Assembly (NCBI GenBank): GCA_016840315.1
Contig: JAEOSO010000007.1
Span: forward strand, 1-33,907
Length of the DNA: 33,907 bases
Origin: Candidatus Borrarchaeota archaeon
GTDB lineage: Archaea > Asgardarchaeota > Sifarchaeia > Borrarchaeales > Borrarchaeaceae
Direction: 5' to 3'
Under the pieces are notes generated by a model. That model made no database searches. It was given only the letters and a program-made list of their open reading frames with translations, and was not told the origin of the DNA. The translations under genes and the position numbers were made by a program. Below are positions 1-9,017 of the stretch, in pieces (the stretch's first letter is position 1; every line of letters starts with the position of its first letter).

Positions 1-175
1 TTACCCCTGTCACTATGCTGACTGGTCGCTTATGGGAGGATATACCTCCACCCCAGTCGGGGAATTGCGGGTGCGGATTACAGCACCATACCAAAAAGCA
101 ATAGCACCAAAAAATTATATAAAGCTAGCGGCTTTCATCCCCCACCTGTCGGAAGGGGACTTCCCGCCGCATAAG
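1..175 (+). mobile_element. Right end of a truncated IS200/IS605-type element
   Basis: The window opens inside an element whose left part is missing. At 128-170 there is a palindrome: outer stem GCGGC (128-132) with GCCGC (166-170), and an inner C-run (139-143) facing GGGG (155-158). This layout, an outer stem, a short spacer and an inner stem ending in GGxGxCTxCC, matches the palindrome that closes the element at 32395-32770. Upstream, base composition is richer in G and C than in the chromosomal genes. One reading frame is open from base 2 to the stop at 232, and another ends at a TAG at 102-104, so the tail of an element-encoded protein (TnpB or IscB/IsrB type) is possible but I could not recognise it. 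The subterminal palindrome is known for IS200/IS605 elements; assigning this end to that family is inference. Confidence 0.45.
128..170 (+). repeat. Imperfect palindrome, probable right-end hairpin
   Basis: The outer stem is GCGGC/GCCGC. The inner stem pairs the C-run at 139-143 with GGGG at 155-158. The palindrome lies just upstream of the Lrp gene's stop codon, so it could also end transcripts. The same two-level stem design occurs at 32723-32767. Confidence 0.6.
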
Positions 176-592
176 TTAAAACCAACTGCGCAAAACAAGG
201 CTGGTGTTTGTTCTAATAACACCATTAGTTAGCCGGATTTTCTCAAGCGTTTGATTGAGTTTTTCAATTGATGTGGTACTGAGAAAAGCAATGATATCGT
301 ATTCTCCAGTAGTTTCATACAAATGTGATACTCCATCGATCTTAATAAAATCCTGCGAGATACTAGGTGTATGGATTTGAGCTTGCGTGGTGATAAGTGC
401 AATAGCCTTTGTTTGCTGCTCTTCATCGACCTCAATAGTGAATCTTTTAATAACTTCGTGTTCCTGCAAATTTTTTATCCTTTTCCGAACAGCAGTTTCT
501 GAAAGTCCGACTGCTTCAGCGATTTTAACAAAGGAAGTTCGCGAATCCTTTCTTAAGATGGCAATAATTTTTTGGTCTATTTCATCCAACAC
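176..592 (-). CDS. Lrp/AsnC-family transcriptional regulator
   Basis: This is a DNA-binding regulator of the feast/famine type. It has an N-terminal helix-turn-helix (the first residues read LDEIDQKIIAIL, then LSETAVRKRIKNL) and a C-terminal ligand-binding/oligomerisation (RAM) domain with a YETTGEYDI stretch. I chose a GTG start at 592. It is preceded by GGGAGG (minus-strand reading of 601-606) with an 8-nt spacer, and it puts the protein in register with typical Lrp N-termini, giving about 138 residues. An in-frame ATG at 658 would add 22 residues with no SD site. However, a TATA-like CTATAATATAG at 708-718 would give that ATG a short leader, so the longer form is not excluded. The gene follows three membrane glycosyltransferase-like genes on the same strand. 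Its ligand and targets are not visible. Confidence 0.88.
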   Translation of the reverse strand: MLDEIDQKIIAILRKDSRTSFVKIAEAVGLSETAVRKRIKNLQEHEVIKRFTIEVDEEQQTKAIALITTQAQIHTPSISQDFIKIDGVSHLYETTGEYDIIAFLSTTSIEKLNQTLEKIRLTNGVIRTNTSLVLRSWF

Positions 593-678
593 ATGTGGAA
601 CCTCCCATTCAAATAATTGATTTCCAACCTTATAGAAATTATGGGATGAAAAATCCAAGAGAATAAGCTTACATCGCT

Positions 679-718
679 CTTTTTTTCAGAAAAAAGCGTA
701 AGGAAACTATATTATAGC
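679..718 (-). promoter_or_regulatory. Inverted repeat and TATA-like box upstream of the Lrp gene
   Basis: CTTTTTT (679-685) and AAAAAAG (690-696) form an inverted repeat around TCAG. A TATA-like CTATAATATAG on the minus strand (708-718) lies just upstream in transcription order. The repeat falls near the predicted transcription start, where an autoregulating Lrp could bind. The T-run could instead be the terminator of the membrane protein gene that ends at 724. The sequence alone does not decide. Confidence 0.3.
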
Positions 719-723
719 AGAGC

Positions 724-2160
724 CTATTTTAAGGAATTAATTGCATTAAGCACAACTTTTCTTAATTTAAGAAGGTAGGTTTGCCGTAGATTTACCAATA
801 GTATCAATAATGGCACTAAAATGATAGTGTATGGCGAGAAATATTTGAATAAAGCGCTATCCAAATTCCCTTCAATCAAAAGTGGCAGATTATACTCTAA
901 AAACGGATTTTGAATCCACAGATAAGGAACTGGGTCAGTAACAGCACCAGTCGCTATTGCAAATACACTATATGCCAAGGTGGCAAAGAAAAGAACTTTA
1001 AACCAACGGTTATTTGCAATATTGGGTGTATCCAAAAGTATCCCTATAGGAACGACAAGAAAAGGAATGACACTCAATAAAAGTCTAGGACCATAGGCCC
1101 CACCTCCGTGCCATACAACATACACGGAAAGCACAAATAGCATCATCAAAAAGGTTGACGCAAACCATATGGCCTCGTGTTTGTAGCGTCTAAAAAACAA
1201 TACAAATCCATAGGCTCCAAATAAAAGAAAAGGTGAAAGATAAAACAGCCCACGATAGGTGCTAAACAATAAACCGAAGAGACCGAGGTATATCGGGTAA
1301 GAGAATGCCTGAGTGCTCTGGACATCACCATAAGTGCCAGTATAATTGTAAGGTGTTGAGAACGGGCTACCAAAAGCAGCAAAATGATACCAAGCGAGTA
1401 AACTTAAGCAGGCAGTATATGAAACAAGAAACAGCAGTAATTTTCTGAAATCTCGCTTAAAAGCATAAAACGCGAGAATTGGTGGCAATGCAAGTACATT
1501 TTGATAATCGATACAGACAGAATATCCCAAGGCCAGACCAGCAAGGAATACCTTTTTACCATCTTCTCTTCCATTTTGAAAGTAATGAACTGTGAGATAT
1601 GCCGCTGAAATCAATAGAAATGCGGAAGTTCCATGTGCAAAAAAGGTTTTTCCATATACAAAGGCGATCGTACCAAAGGCGTAAGATAAAGCTGTTATGA
1701 GACTTGTCTTTTCACTAATTTTAAGCAATTTACAGAGTTCAAAAATCACTACAACACTGAGTGAGGTGAATATAGAACCGCATACAACTATAAAACTTGC
1801 CAGCGTTCCGTTAATTAACAAAGTATCTGAATACAATCTATATGCAATAAATTTGCCGATGAAATAGAAAGGAATTCCTAGAAAACTTAACCCTGGTCCT
1901 TTATCTGAGTAATAATTCCCACTCCCTGGAGGATATTCGCTGTAATCTATCCACCATGTCCATTCCATATAGTCATTAATTTTAAACGAATGTTGTTCTA
2001 CAATTGCCATAATTAAAGCAAGGCGAGTTCCTTCATTAGGAGAATTAAAGCCATTGATAAAGTACGCGTACACAATTAAAACACTAAGAAAAAGCCGTAC
2101 CCTTACGTCCCTAAACTGCTGGAAGACTCCTATGTCTTTAATACGAGTTTTTTCAAACAT
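724..2160 (-). CDS. Multi-spanning membrane protein, GT39/GT-C glycosyltransferase-like
   Basis: This 478-residue protein is hydrophobic almost throughout, with roughly ten or more membrane segments after a charged N-terminus. Two conserved-looking features fit the GT39/PMT-like GT-C group: an acidic residue in the first external loop (NSPNEGTRLA, E43) and the GNYYSDKGPGLSFLG stretch around residues 80-95, which resembles the loop before the next membrane segment in many prokaryotic PMT-like proteins. Such enzymes transfer sugars from lipid carriers on the outer face of the membrane; the donor and acceptor here are unknown. It is the last of three membrane genes on one strand (58-bp gap to the previous gene), so they are probably co-transcribed. 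The family call is by resemblance only. Confidence 0.7.
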   Translation of the reverse strand: MFEKTRIKDIGVFQQFRDVRVRLFLSVLIVYAYFINGFNSPNEGTRLALIMAIVEQHSFKINDYMEWTWWIDYSEYPPGSGNYYSDKGPGLSFLGIPFYFIGKFIAYRLYSDTLLINGTLASFIVVCGSIFTSLSVVVIFELCKLLKISEKTSLITALSYAFGTIAFVYGKTFFAHGTSAFLLISAAYLTVHYFQNGREDGKKVFLAGLALGYSVCIDYQNVLALPPILAFYAFKRDFRKLLLFLVSYTACLSLLAWYHFAAFGSPFSTPYNYTGTYGDVQSTQAFSYPIYLGLFGLLFSTYRGLFYLSPFLLFGAYGFVLFFRRYKHEAIWFASTFLMMLFVLSVYVVWHGGGAYGPRLLLSVIPFLVVPIGILLDTPNIANNRWFKVLFFATLAYSVFAIATGAVTDPVPYLWIQNPFLEYNLPLLIEGNLDSALFKYFSPYTIILVPLLILLVNLRQTYLLKLRKVVLNAINSLK

Positions 2161-2218
2161 TTATCGTCTCTCTTGAGTGGATGTTCTTATTTTTAAAAAT
2201 TGTAATGTCCGAATTTAA

Positions 2219-4225
2219 TTACTTAGGAACCTTAAGGATTTGCACTACATCATTTTCGTATACTTTTTCGAAGGGTGTCTTACTGAACTTGGCAAGACTA
2301 TTTGCAGGATATGATTCTTTTTCTATGAATCCGATATATACATAATCCACATCATAAGCTCTTAGTAACTCAAGGCATTGCTCTAGATCACTTGTAGTAT
2401 ACATTAAATCGATGTCCGCGGCCCGTTCTTCAACAAGGTATAAATATTGGCGCATATGACTTGTCCATCCCAAAACGACTCGTTTATGGGCGACTGTAGC
2501 TACGCGCGGATACCATTTATACGCGTGTGTATATTTTTCAAGAAAGATAGGGTTACCTGGGATATTTTCTCGAATCCACATTAGGGCTTCGTACTCTTCA
2601 GGATGATCTCTCTTAAATTCAACTAGGGCATCAAGCCCATTTTTCTCCCCTTCAAAGGGTGCAGCTACGTGTCTAGATATATGAAAAAAGGGTGTAAGTG
2701 TGTGAAGAGTTGTCAATGCCAACACAATGACTAAGCAAATTCCTATAAGCGAGTTTTTTGAAAACATGAATTCCTTTATTGTCATACCTCTAAAACGAGG
2801 AAGGGTGTATTGAAAAACTCTCTTAAACCCGATTCCAGCAAAGACAGAAAATGGTATCCATGTTTGAACCGTAATTTGATTGTAAGTATTCGGCCACGTG
2901 TGCAAATACCAAATATTAGCAAAAAACAAAGAAAAAGCAATCATAGAAAGAAGAAGTATACTTTGGGCTCTGAACTGGTGGTTTTTTGACCGGAGGGATG
3001 TATAGGCGCCAATAGTTCCAAGAAACAAGAAAATTCCAAAATAGGCAAGGTAGACCCATAAACCAAGTCTCGGCAATTTAGCATAAATCCAGAAATTAAA
3101 GCCTCTAATTCTACCGTAGTTTAGATATAAGTAAGGAAGATAAACTATCGCGCTTAACCCAACTGACAACAAAAGTTTAAACGCTTGATTTAATGCCTTC
3201 TTTCTCCAGACAATTACAAAAGTTAGAATAAACAAAAGAACGGTTCCAAGTAAAGTTAAATATTCGAAAGGATATGTAAGGAGAATATAACCCATCATAA
3301 AGCCGAGTAGAGCAGTAATAAACCAATTTTTTTCATATTGAATTGAGAGAATTAATAAATAGATCGTAAAAATGAAGAATGGCCATGAATAGGTAATAGG
3401 CTCAGTACTGAAAAAATACGAGATAAAAGACGCAGCAAAAGTGCCTGTGCGATACCAATGATCCCATAGATAGATTTGAGTCAAGGTATAGATATGATGA
3501 GACTGAGGTATGGGATTGCCTTGTAATACATAAATTAAGATATAAACCCCAGATAGATTTCCACAAAATAAAAACAAAGTAGAGAGTAACCCAATTTTTT
3601 TGCTTTTAGTAAATCTATAGGCAAGAGAATAGCCTCCAAGGGCTGTAAGTCCTGCAAAAAACGGAATTTCCACATTAAATACCACACTCACTTCTTCCTG
3701 GAATAAGATGCAGAAGATAGCAGTAAACAAATGAAAGAAATAGGGATATGTGACCTGACTGCCTGAATACCATGGATTCGGCGGAGGAATAGAGCGCGTT
3801 GTAATTATTTGTCCGACTACTGCAGCATGCCACCAAGTATCTCCAGCTAAGCCAATGGCAGGATTGAATATTCTAGGGAGCAATATCAATACAAAAGAAA
3901 TGAAAAAAAGGAGAACCGTGATTAATACTTCATCTTTATTGGCAAGAAGTTTCTGCTTCAAATCTTTTTTATTGATCGGATTTTGGAAATAGGGATAGAT
4001 GTTAAGTGCTCCCAGCAACCCTGTGACTAGTAAAATTACGCTTATATACAAAGAAAACCATATTGAAATCAACCAAATTAAGTAACTTAAGAAAGCAAAG
4101 GATAGAATTGAAGAAATGAATATCTTTTCAGGTATTGACAAACTTTGGAAGAGCGAATTGACAAGCGGAAAAAGCAAAAAACTAAAAGCCGTTAAGGCAA
4201 GAAAGATAACTACTTCTAAAGGCAT
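2219..4225 (-). CDS. Large membrane protein with soluble C-terminus, DUF2298/GT-C-like
   Basis: The protein has 668 residues. About 500 N-terminal residues are strongly hydrophobic, with many predicted membrane helices. The loop LAGDTWWHAAVVG, with D and H close together, resembles the first-loop acidic motif of GT-C enzymes. The last ~140 residues are soluble. They contain EYEALMWIRENIPGNP, a VVLGWTSHMRQ stretch and YDVDYVYIGFIE, which look like the C-terminal part of archaeal DUF2298/YYY-type membrane proteins. A role in building surface glycan or lipid-linked sugar is inferred from fold and neighbours. Its ATG overlaps the upstream gene's stop by one base (TAATG at 4223-4227 on the minus strand), which indicates translational coupling. 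Confidence 0.65.
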   Translation of the reverse strand: MPLEVVIFLALTAFSFLLFPLVNSLFQSLSIPEKIFISSILSFAFLSYLIWLISIWFSLYISVILLVTGLLGALNIYPYFQNPINKKDLKQKLLANKDEVLITVLLFFISFVLILLPRIFNPAIGLAGDTWWHAAVVGQIITTRSIPPPNPWYSGSQVTYPYFFHLFTAIFCILFQEEVSVVFNVEIPFFAGLTALGGYSLAYRFTKSKKIGLLSTLFLFCGNLSGVYILIYVLQGNPIPQSHHIYTLTQIYLWDHWYRTGTFAASFISYFFSTEPITYSWPFFIFTIYLLILSIQYEKNWFITALLGFMMGYILLTYPFEYLTLLGTVLLFILTFVIVWRKKALNQAFKLLLSVGLSAIVYLPYLYLNYGRIRGFNFWIYAKLPRLGLWVYLAYFGIFLFLGTIGAYTSLRSKNHQFRAQSILLLSMIAFSLFFANIWYLHTWPNTYNQITVQTWIPFSVFAGIGFKRVFQYTLPRFRGMTIKEFMFSKNSLIGICLVIVLALTTLHTLTPFFHISRHVAAPFEGEKNGLDALVEFKRDHPEEYEALMWIRENIPGNPIFLEKYTHAYKWYPRVATVAHKRVVLGWTSHMRQYLYLVEERAADIDLMYTTSDLEQCLELLRAYDVDYVYIGFIEKESYPANSLAKFSKTPFEKVYENDVVQILKVPK

Positions 4226-5946
4226 TACAGTGCACTCCGCAGAAAACCACCAATTTCTTTTTCTTTAACAAATATAGCAAGAACTATGAAAACCATTAGA
4301 CACAAAGGTATTATGTTCCAAAGAAGACCTTGTGGACCTCCAGTCAAAAGTTTTGCGGAATAAAGATCTGAGAGATGGAGTCCTGTTTCTTGAAATAGTT
4401 GTAGGTCTATAAAAGGAGTTTCAAATTCTTCAAATCGTGAAATGACTTTTCCGAAAATCCATCCTTCAATTCCTGAAAGAAAAAGCGGGAATACCTGAAA
4501 AAGGACAAGTTTATGATTCCATGCAGAAAATTTTTTTGCATAAAAGTGGAGTTCATTCGTAGCAAACATGATAAGAAGCGGCACGGTGGGTTGGAGTGTT
4601 TGCCTTACAAATCCTGCTTCTGGATATCCCCAGTATACGGCTGTTAAGAAAAATGGCAAGAAAACAAAAGATAATAACTTTAGTTCATTAGATATAATAC
4701 TCCTTGTTTTAGATAACCGTAACAATTTCATTATTACAAGTAAATACAGGAAAAGAGTTAGCGCTCCGGGGTAAGTATGATAAAAATGCCACAGCAAAAA
4801 ACGATAGTTTCCCGTTATCAGATACCCGACAACTTGAATAGGAATTAGTGAGCGGATGATGTTTAACAATCTATTTCGCACAGGAACAATGAGCGAAGTA
4901 TTGAAAAAACTTCTAATTAATGCATACGGGGTTGTGTACACCTCTGTATAATATTGCGTGGCAAAAGGATAATAAATAAGGCGTGAAGGCAGTAACGAAC
5001 CAAAAACTATCGTATTCCACACAAAGTAGGGAGTAAGAAGCAAAGCAAAGAGCAAGAGCCCATACAATAATTTTTTTTGGAAAAAACGGCTCTTTCTTGT
5101 TATTAAAAGGAAGAGCGTAGCAGAAGCTATATAAAATAAGGCATATGGGTGGCTAAGGAATGCAAATGCACTGAAAAATACTGAGAAGAGATAGTTTTTC
5201 TTACAGAATAGAAAATAGAACATTAACAAGACAAAGTAAGCTGTTAAATTCTTAGCCCATGTATAAAGGGCGTTTTCAATTAAGTATGGATTGACTATTA
5301 AAAGGAGGAAAGTGGTTACACCTACCTTTCTTCCAAAGAATTTTGATGCAATGGAATATGCAGGAAGCAGAAGTGCGCTATTTGCGAGACAGCTGAATAT
5401 CTGTGCTATCCAAAAGTTGTTACCGAACATCACGTAGAAAAAGGTAATTAAAAGATCGAAAAAAGGCGTTCGGTCTTGAGATGGAGTCCAGTTATGATCT
5501 AAATAATTTGAAGGATACACAATAGTATATCTGAACCAATCGGCGCCTAAAACAGGGTGGTTAAGGAGCGTTGCGAGAAAAACCTTGCTGATGAATTGAA
5601 CAAAAAAAAGTAGAAAAACTATTTTTAATTCAGGTACGTTTAATATGGCTATAAAAGAATGTTTGTCAGATTGGGATTGTTTCTTGATGCGAAGAAACGT
5701 GATAAATGTAATCAGACCAATGATGCATAATGTAAGTAGAGGAATCCATAGCCAAAACGCCAAATGAAAGATTGCAACTATACTTAATGGGATTATGAAG
5801 ATTGCAAATGAAAAACCTATACTCATCATAAATTTTTCAATTACGTTAAAAGAGGATGAAGAATAAACGAGTAGAAAACCCGGGATGATACAAAAGAAAT
5901 AAATTATTACGCTAGTCGCCCAATACGTTAAAATACCAAGTGACAT
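4225..5946 (-). CDS. Multi-spanning membrane protein, GT39/GT-C-like
   Basis: This 573-residue protein has many hydrophobic segments and no soluble domain of note. An external loop with GADWFRYTIVYPSNYL followed by SQDRTPFFDLL resembles archaeal PMT-like (GT39-type) sugar transferases, in which acidic residues of the first loop bind metal or activate the acceptor. It starts the membrane-protein run and lies 77 bp downstream of the methionine aminopeptidase gene. Its stop overlaps the start of the next gene. The three consecutive GT-C-like genes suggest a pathway that decorates a surface polymer or protein outside the membrane. The substrate cannot be read from the sequence. Confidence 0.65.
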   Translation of the reverse strand: MSLGILTYWATSVIIYFFCIIPGFLLVYSSSSFNVIEKFMMSIGFSFAIFIIPLSIVAIFHLAFWLWIPLLTLCIIGLITFITFLRIKKQSQSDKHSFIAILNVPELKIVFLLFFVQFISKVFLATLLNHPVLGADWFRYTIVYPSNYLDHNWTPSQDRTPFFDLLITFFYVMFGNNFWIAQIFSCLANSALLLPAYSIASKFFGRKVGVTTFLLLIVNPYLIENALYTWAKNLTAYFVLLMFYFLFCKKNYLFSVFFSAFAFLSHPYALFYIASATLFLLITRKSRFFQKKLLYGLLLFALLLTPYFVWNTIVFGSLLPSRLIYYPFATQYYTEVYTTPYALIRSFFNTSLIVPVRNRLLNIIRSLIPIQVVGYLITGNYRFLLWHFYHTYPGALTLFLYLLVIMKLLRLSKTRSIISNELKLLSFVFLPFFLTAVYWGYPEAGFVRQTLQPTVPLLIMFATNELHFYAKKFSAWNHKLVLFQVFPLFLSGIEGWIFGKVISRFEEFETPFIDLQLFQETGLHLSDLYSAKLLTGGPQGLLWNIIPLCLMVFIVLAIFVKEKEIGGFLRSAL

Positions 5947-6023
5947 TTCTTTTCACTAAGGGATGTAGCAGTGGTTTTTGTTTCATACGTTAAGGTCACA
6001 ATTTATTTGGGTTTTTAATACAT

Positions 6024-6950
6024 CTAATCTGATTCAATTGATGTTGTGATTTTAGGTCCATCTTTCGTAACAATCATCGTTTCTTCAGCTTGTGCGACCT
6101 TGCAACCTTTCTTATCTGAAAGTATTTTGTATCGATGGAAGACACCCTTCGTGATGAGTTCATTTAATGCCACTTTATAGGCTTTGACTTGCTTGGCGAT
6201 CCATCTCTCGCTGAAGGGTAACGTTTTATACTCCTTCAAAACAGCACTAATTATTTTTCGAGCACCCTTTGATCTAACTGGGGTTCGCACTGGCAGTAAA
6301 CGATAAATGTAGCCATAGGGTAGATCATGAACCGAACCTGTGCCTGTTGAAGAGAAGGTTTCAATTGCGTATACTTCACCCTCTTCGATCTTTGTCCCAT
6401 ATGGAATGCGAACATTAGGTATCGTCTTAGGACCATGCAAAGCATATTCTTCCAAAATATGTCCAGAAAGTTCTTTAATTGGCTTGAATTTGCCCTTTGA
6501 TTTAATAGTAGATTCAACTATTTTGCCAATATCTTTTGTATTAGTTCCAGGCAGCATTGCTTCAATTGCGGCATGGCAAGAAGCCACAGCAGCGTCAACC
6601 AATTTATCGAAATCTGGATCGAAGTTTACTGTAAATGCTGAGTCAGCAATAAAACCATCGACGTGTGCACCGATATCTACCTTTACGATATCGCCTTCTT
6701 TTATTACTGTTTTATCCCCAGGTGGCGATGAATAATGGGCGGCTATATGGTTAATTGAGACATTACAAGGAAATGCAAGTTTTCCTCCTTCTTTTATCAC
6801 AGATTGTTCAGTCTTTTCGCAGATATCAAGGAGTTTTGCACCAATTCTTACAAACGGTCGAACGTATTCTTTTGTCTTCGCAACAACTTGGCCTGCTTTT
6901 CTATATTTTTCAAACTTATCTTCCTTTGAACTTGATTTTTTGCGTGACAT
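6024..6950 (-). CDS. map: Type II methionine aminopeptidase
   Basis: This enzyme removes the initiator methionine from nascent proteins in the cytoplasm, using two metal ions. All metal ligands of the family are visible: D92 and D103 (VKVDIGAHVDG...D), H164 (SGHILEEYALHG), E197 (AIETFSS) and E289 (QAEETMIV). The catalytic His is H72 in AAHYSSP. The insert between the conserved blocks and the overall length of 308 residues fit the archaeal/eukaryotic type II enzyme. The usual proline in the AIEPF stretch is Thr here, and the usual E-H-T near the C-terminus is E-E-T; both are minor differences. The N-terminus carries a short Lys/Ser-rich tail. A GGAGAGG stretch lies about ten bases before the ATG. 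Confidence 0.95.
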   Translation of the reverse strand: MSRKKSSSKEDKFEKYRKAGQVVAKTKEYVRPFVRIGAKLLDICEKTEQSVIKEGGKLAFPCNVSINHIAAHYSSPPGDKTVIKEGDIVKVDIGAHVDGFIADSAFTVNFDPDFDKLVDAAVASCHAAIEAMLPGTNTKDIGKIVESTIKSKGKFKPIKELSGHILEEYALHGPKTIPNVRIPYGTKIEEGEVYAIETFSSTGTGSVHDLPYGYIYRLLPVRTPVRSKGARKIISAVLKEYKTLPFSERWIAKQVKAYKVALNELITKGVFHRYKILSDKKGCKVAQAEETMIVTKDGPKITTSIESD

Positions 6951-7094
6951 TCAAATCCGCCTCTCCGAAACGAATCGAGAAAATAATAACTAGGAAATTG
7001 GTTACCAATGTTTTTTTGTTTTGGTACCATGTTTAAATTAATCCTTGCATTACACTCTGTGAATAACAAGGCTTTGATTGGGATAATAGTTACT

Positions 7095-7103
7095 TTAAAT
7101 TTT
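7095..7103 (+). promoter_or_regulatory. TATA-like box of the DNA ligase gene
   Basis: TTTAAATTT lies about 22 bases before the GTG at 7117. With the usual archaeal spacing of about 25 bases, transcription would start close to the start codon, giving a leaderless or nearly leaderless mRNA. This agrees with the lack of an SD site. Confidence 0.4.
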
Positions 7104-7116
7104 GCTATAACGGTTC

Positions 7117-8892
7117 GTGAGTGAAGTGAAATATCAAGTCTTAGCAGGAATGTTGAGTAAGATAGAAGATACGTCAAAAAGAAAGGAGATGACGAATTAT
7201 TTAGTGGAGTTATTTAAAGCTACTCCTCCAGACCATATCCGAGTCGTTATTGGCCTTATAAGAGGCTCACCTTACCCTGATTATGAAGATTTCCAATACG
7301 GAATGGCTGAAAAAATGGTAATAAAATCTATTGCAAATGCTACTGGATTAACTACAGATCAAATTGTCGGAAAAATGAAAGAAAAAGGGGATCTAGGAAA
7401 AGCTGCGGAAGAAGAGTTAGCAACGAAAAAACAGACGACTTTGTTTACAAAGCCGCTTGATGCCAAATATATGTCAGCGACACTTGATAAGATAGGCAGA
7501 ACAAGTGGTAAGGGCTCAGTAGACATTAAAATTAAACTATTAGCAGGATTGCTGACAAATGCTACCCCTTTAGAAGCTAGGTACATAATCCGGACAATTT
7601 TGGGTCAAATGAGACTTGGTATGGCTGATATGACTATTATGGATGCACTTGCAATTGCCTATACTGATGATGCCACAAATAGACCAATAATAGAAAGAGC
7701 ATTTAATATTTCGTCAGATCTTGGCCTAATTGCAGAAAAATTAGTGAAAGAAGGAATAGCGTCTGTCAAAGACTTTAAGGTCACGATTCGACATCCAATT
7801 CGCATGATGATGGCACAAAGGTCTGGAGAGACGGAAGAAATATTTGAAAAGCTAAAAGGAACATTTATTGCTGAATTTAAGTACGATGGAGAACGTCTTC
7901 AGATTCACAAGGATGGCGAAACCATACTTCTTTTTTCAAGAAGGCTTGAAGAAATTAGCGAACAATATCCAGATGTATGTGAAATGGTTAGAACGCAGAT
8001 TCGTGCCAATAAGACAATTATAGAAGGTGAAGTTGTTGCATATAACATTGAAACAGGAGAATTGCGTCCTTTTCAGGAACTAATGCATCGGCGGAGAAAG
8101 TACGGGATAAAGGAAGCTATGAAAGCTATTCCAGTTAATCTTTTCCTATTTGACCTTTTATACCTTGAGGACAAAGATTTCACAAATAAAAACTATCCTC
8201 TTCGTAGAAAAGCGCTAGAGGGGATAGTAACCGAAACAGAACAACTTAGACTTGCTGCTCAAAAAGAAGTAATTAACGAAGATGAATTAGAAGAATTTTT
8301 CGAATTAGCTGTTGAAAAAGGATGCGAGGGAATTATGGCCAAATCCATTCAAGACTCTATTTATCAGGCTGGAGCAAGAGGCTGGCTCTGGATTAAATAT
8401 AAAAGAGATTACAAAAGCGAAATCGCTGATACTCTCGACTTGGTGGTGATTGGGGCATATATGGGATATGGTGCACGTACAGGTTATTATGGCTCGCTTC
8501 TGATGGCATGTTATGATCCGATCGAGAGCCAGTTTAAAAGCGTGTGCAGAATGGGAAGTGGATTTACAGATGAACACTTGGAGACTCTTCAAAAATTATT
8601 AAAACCATATCAAGTCTCAGACAAACCACCTCGAGTATTTATCAACGATTCAATTATACCAACAGTTGACGCATGGTTTAAGCCTGCAATTGTTCTAGAG
8701 GTTCAAGCTGCTGAACTAACACTTTCGCCCGTGCATACATGCGCTTTAGATAAGATAAGAAAGGGAAGCGGTCTAGCTATGCGTTTCCCACGGTTTACTG
8801 GACGTATAAGGGATGATAAGACTGCTGAACAAGCAACATCTCAACAGGAAATTATCGACCTTTTTAGAGGTCAGTTAAAGAGAATAAAATAA
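7117..8892 (+). CDS. lig: ATP-dependent DNA ligase, archaeal type
   Basis: This enzyme seals nicks in duplex DNA, joining Okazaki fragments and finishing repair. Motif I is AEFKYDGER, with the adenylated lysine at K255. Later nucleotidyltransferase motifs are visible (IIEGEVVAYN, FLFDLLYL, CEGIMAKS, WIKYKRDY). The N-terminal ~240 residues form the helical DNA-binding domain seen in archaeal and eukaryotic ligase I. The C-terminal OB domain ends with FPRFTGRIRDDKTAEQAT, characteristic of archaeal ligases. The length of 591 residues is normal. The start is a GTG at 7117 without an SD site; a second in-frame GTG lies at 7126. In archaea the ligase binds PCNA, which is encoded at 32828. Confidence 0.96.
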   Translation: MSEVKYQVLAGMLSKIEDTSKRKEMTNYLVELFKATPPDHIRVVIGLIRGSPYPDYEDFQYGMAEKMVIKSIANATGLTTDQIVGKMKEKGDLGKAAEEELATKKQTTLFTKPLDAKYMSATLDKIGRTSGKGSVDIKIKLLAGLLTNATPLEARYIIRTILGQMRLGMADMTIMDALAIAYTDDATNRPIIERAFNISSDLGLIAEKLVKEGIASVKDFKVTIRHPIRMMMAQRSGETEEIFEKLKGTFIAEFKYDGERLQIHKDGETILLFSRRLEEISEQYPDVCEMVRTQIRANKTIIEGEVVAYNIETGELRPFQELMHRRRKYGIKEAMKAIPVNLFLFDLLYLEDKDFTNKNYPLRRKALEGIVTETEQLRLAAQKEVINEDELEEFFELAVEKGCEGIMAKSIQDSIYQAGARGWLWIKYKRDYKSEIADTLDLVVIGAYMGYGARTGYYGSLLMACYDPIESQFKSVCRMGSGFTDEHLETLQKLLKPYQVSDKPPRVFINDSIIPTVDAWFKPAIVLEVQAAELTLSPVHTCALDKIRKGSGLAMRFPRFTGRIRDDKTAEQATSQQEIIDLFRGQLKRIK

Positions 8893-9017
8893 AATAGAAG
8901 AATGGAATATGTAAGGTAGGATATGTGCTTTGAGCCTATAATGTAATAAGAAAATCCATGATAAAGACAATTTTATCACTAGGAGATTGACAATTACCAA
9001 TATCTAAATTATACACG

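Noticed and set aside
32-232. Free-standing 66-residue gene
   Set aside because: Its frame runs through the element palindrome and overlaps the Lrp gene's end on the other strand. It is more likely an element tail or chance frame than a separate gene.
6848-7177. 109-residue minus-strand frame over the map/lig intergenic region
   Set aside because: It overlaps the starts of both real genes and covers their promoters, and has no ribosome site or recognisable sequence.
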